A stretch of 64,000 bases of DNA. It comes from Allobacillus salarius. GTDB taxonomy: Bacteria; Bacillota; Bacilli; Bacillales; Alkalibacillaceae. The notes beneath the pieces were generated by a model that was not told the DNA's origin, searched no databases, and saw only the letters and a list, made by a program, of their open reading frames with translations. The stretch is taken from NCBI RefSeq assembly GCF_007559425.1, contig NZ_VMHE01000007.1:34108-98107 (forward strand). Reading direction: 5' to 3'. How positions within the stretch are numbered: position 1 is the first letter of the stretch; each line of letters begins with the position of its first letter. A program made the translations under genes and the position numbers. This document shows, piece by piece, positions 62,469 to 64,000 of the stretch.

Positions 62469-63722
62469 ATGCACGAAGTAAAACGATTGAACGCTGACCA
62501 TGCTGTAGATTTAGTAACACTTGGTCAGCAAGCATATACAGCCAATGCCACGGAATCGAAAGAAAAATTAGATGAGATTATTGAAAAGACAAAAAAGAAT
62601 TTAGCTCGCGACGACCGTAAATATTATGGAGTCATGCAAGCCGACAAACTGATCGGTTCGATGCAATTATACGATTATGAAATGAATGTTTTCGGCCGTT
62701 TTTTAAAAACAGGCGGGTTAAGCTCTGTCGCTGTTGACCTTTTGCATAAAAAAGAACGAATCGCTAAATCCATGGTTGAGTATTATTTAAAACATTATGA
62801 TGATGCTGGATACACATTTGGCGTGCTTTACGCATTTCGCCCTGACTTTTATCATCAAATGGGCTTCGGTTATGGTACGAAAATGGATCAATATCAAATT
62901 GCGCCGCATGCATTCCCGAATTTTGGCTATAAAGGCGACCTCGTCTATTTACAGGAAAAAGATTTAGATCTGCTCGTTGATTGCTATAACCGGTTCGCTG
63001 CACAACATCATGGTGCCATGAAAAAAGTAGCTGAGCAATACGAATGGATGATTCAAAAGCCTAATTTCAAATATGTAGGTATTGAAAAAGATGGTCATTT
63101 GACTGGCTATGTCGTCTTCTCTTTCATGAAGCGTGAAGACGCAAATAATACGTTATCTAATAACATCATGGTTCACGAATTTGTTTACACGGATGATGAT
63201 GATTTACGACAATTATGTACCTTTTTGCATTCGCAAAAAGACCAAGTACACCGGATATTTTTCCAAACGCAAGATGAAGCATTTCACCACTTACTGACGG
63301 ATCCGCGAGACGGCTCTGATAACAAAATTCCTTTCGTATACCATCAGACAAATATTTCAGGCGTCGGATTGATGTACCGTGTCATTAATGTAAAACGATT
63401 TTTCATGAATTTAAGCGAGCACCGATTTGGACAATCGAACTTGACGGTGAACTTTGATATTCGGGATTCTTTTTATGAAACGAACGAAAGCGAGGTCACT
63501 GTGAAATTTAATGCAGGAAAACCTACTGTTATCCAAGGTGCCAAACCCGATGTGAATGTGACAATCGACATCGCGGATTTCTCCAGTCTAGTTATGGGCG
63601 TTGTTGATTTTGATAAACTCCACTTATATGGAAAAATTTCGTTAGATGATCCGTCCTATGTCGAAAAGCTGACTGATCTTTTCCATACGAAAGAGAAACC
63701 AATCTGTTTGACGAATTTTTAA
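62469..63722 (+). CDS. Eis-like GNAT acetyltransferase
   Basis: 417 aa from ATG 62469 (GAAGGAGG). First GNAT domain with acetyl-CoA region LKTGGLSSVAVDLLHKKERI and YAFRPDFYHQMGFGYGTKM, a second GNAT-like domain, and a C-terminal SCP2-like domain (VTVKFNAGKPTVIQG...DFSSLVMGVVDFDKLHLYGK). Same build as Enhanced intracellular survival protein. Likely acetylates amines such as aminoglycosides or polyamines; natural substrate unknown. Confidence 0.87.
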   Translation: MHEVKRLNADHAVDLVTLGQQAYTANATESKEKLDEIIEKTKKNLARDDRKYYGVMQADKLIGSMQLYDYEMNVFGRFLKTGGLSSVAVDLLHKKERIAKSMVEYYLKHYDDAGYTFGVLYAFRPDFYHQMGFGYGTKMDQYQIAPHAFPNFGYKGDLVYLQEKDLDLLVDCYNRFAAQHHGAMKKVAEQYEWMIQKPNFKYVGIEKDGHLTGYVVFSFMKREDANNTLSNNIMVHEFVYTDDDDLRQLCTFLHSQKDQVHRIFFQTQDEAFHHLLTDPRDGSDNKIPFVYHQTNISGVGLMYRVINVKRFFMNLSEHRFGQSNLTVNFDIRDSFYETNESEVTVKFNAGKPTVIQGAKPDVNVTIDIADFSSLVMGVVDFDKLHLYGKISLDDPSYVEKLTDLFHTKEKPICLTNF

Positions 63723-63733
63723 GATTGTTTTAA

Positions 63734-63783
63734 TGGACCCACCCACTTTGGCAGTATACTAATTGGGTGGGTCACAATTTTTA
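63734..63783 (+). terminator. Terminator after the Eis-like gene
   Basis: GACCCACCCA pairs with TGGGTGGGTC; T-rich tail follows. Confidence 0.85.
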
Positions 63784-63843
63784 TCCAAGGGGAAGCTTCG
63801 AAAGGTGGAATGGTTGGAGCGGGATTCAACAGTTAAAGCAAAA

Positions 63844-64000
63844 ATCCAGTAGTCACTGTGCTATCTTCAGCAGTCTCAGTGCAAACTTCAGCAGTCTCAG
63901 TGCGAACTTCAGCAGTCCCAGTGCAAACTTCAGCAGTCACGGCTCGAACTTCAGCAGTATCAACACTAACTTCAGCAGTATCAGCCCAAACTTCAGCAGT
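63844..64000. repeat. 21-bp tandem array 4 (core CTTCAGCAGT), runs off the window
   Basis: A degenerate unit at 63844, then exact 21-bp units starting 63865, 63886, 63907, 63928, 63949, 63970 and a partial at 63991. Constant CTTCAGCAGT plus an 11-bp variable part, mostly ending AA. The array is still in phase at the last base. Confidence 0.92.

Noticed and set aside
63844..64000. CRISPR array
   Set aside because: Units are 21 bp with 10 constant and 11 variable bases, no 30-40 nt spacers, no cas genes; the same applies to the other arrays, including the 52-bp ones.

Overview
The window looks like chromosome from a spore-forming, salt-adapted member of the Bacillaceae (Halobacillus/Virgibacillus/Alkalibacillus type). 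Pointers are the low G+C content, Bacillus-type gene sets (fadH, nrdE-nrdI-nrdF, sspP, gbsR/gbsA, yclN-O-P-Q, ywfO-ywgA, a B. subtilis-type NO synthase), A/T-rich strong Shine-Dalgarno sites, acidic secreted lipoproteins, and at least four separate functions for glycine betaine uptake or synthesis. The genus is an inference. No rRNA or tRNA gene was seen.

Layout. 0-9.4 kb: BCCT betaine transporter, a decayed NCS1 permease tail beside a 21-bp tandem array, a beta-oxidation set (acyl-CoA ligase, FadH, MarR regulator), and class Ib ribonucleotide reductase nrdE-nrdI-nrdF behind a cobalamin riboswitch with its own terminator. 9.6-18 kb: vanadium-haloperoxidase/PAP2 protein, an N-terminally shortened polysaccharide deacetylase, a Fur-box-preceded Fe(III) ABC transporter, an SDR, a second 21-bp array, and a TetR-SMR efflux unit with the same operator in front of regulator and pumps. 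18-30 kb: orphan OpuAC-type lipoprotein, CynX-type MFS with FadR regulator, CsbD, SspP, a 52-bp hairpin array, UvrA-like ABC protein, two SDRs, a DUF1722 plus pyrimidine-dimer glycosylase pair, nos, and a broken gene. 30-36.2 kb: choline-to-betaine locus (GbsR, a betaine-binding lipoprotein, GbsA, GMC-type choline dehydrogenase) sharing an A/T-rich motif. 36.3-40 kb: two orphan immunity-like genes separated by a repeated motif, then a group IIC intron placed directly behind the terminator of an aconitase-associated small zinc-finger gene. 40-50 kb: aconitase, an SOS-box-controlled mini membrane protein (probable holin-like toxin), racemase, nicotinamidase-like enzyme, a GntR remnant, PadR with two related membrane proteins, threonine dehydratase, C45 hydrolase, a Cys-rich copper-storage protein, and a second 52-bp array. 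50-64 kb: Fur-controlled siderophore importer yclNOPQ, lipoproteins, HtpX, a large permease, a third 21-bp array, ywgA/ywfO, an Eis-like acetyltransferase and a fourth 21-bp array running off the end.

The most unusual feature is the set of intergenic tandem arrays: four with a 21-bp period (a 10-bp constant core plus an 11-bp variable part, with different cores) and two with a 52-bp period. These are close to two and five DNA helical turns. Other leads are the B12-switched class I reductase, a LexA-box mini-toxin, two betaine-binding proteins that are circular permutants of each other, and a candidate GbsR motif shared by three choline/betaine genes.
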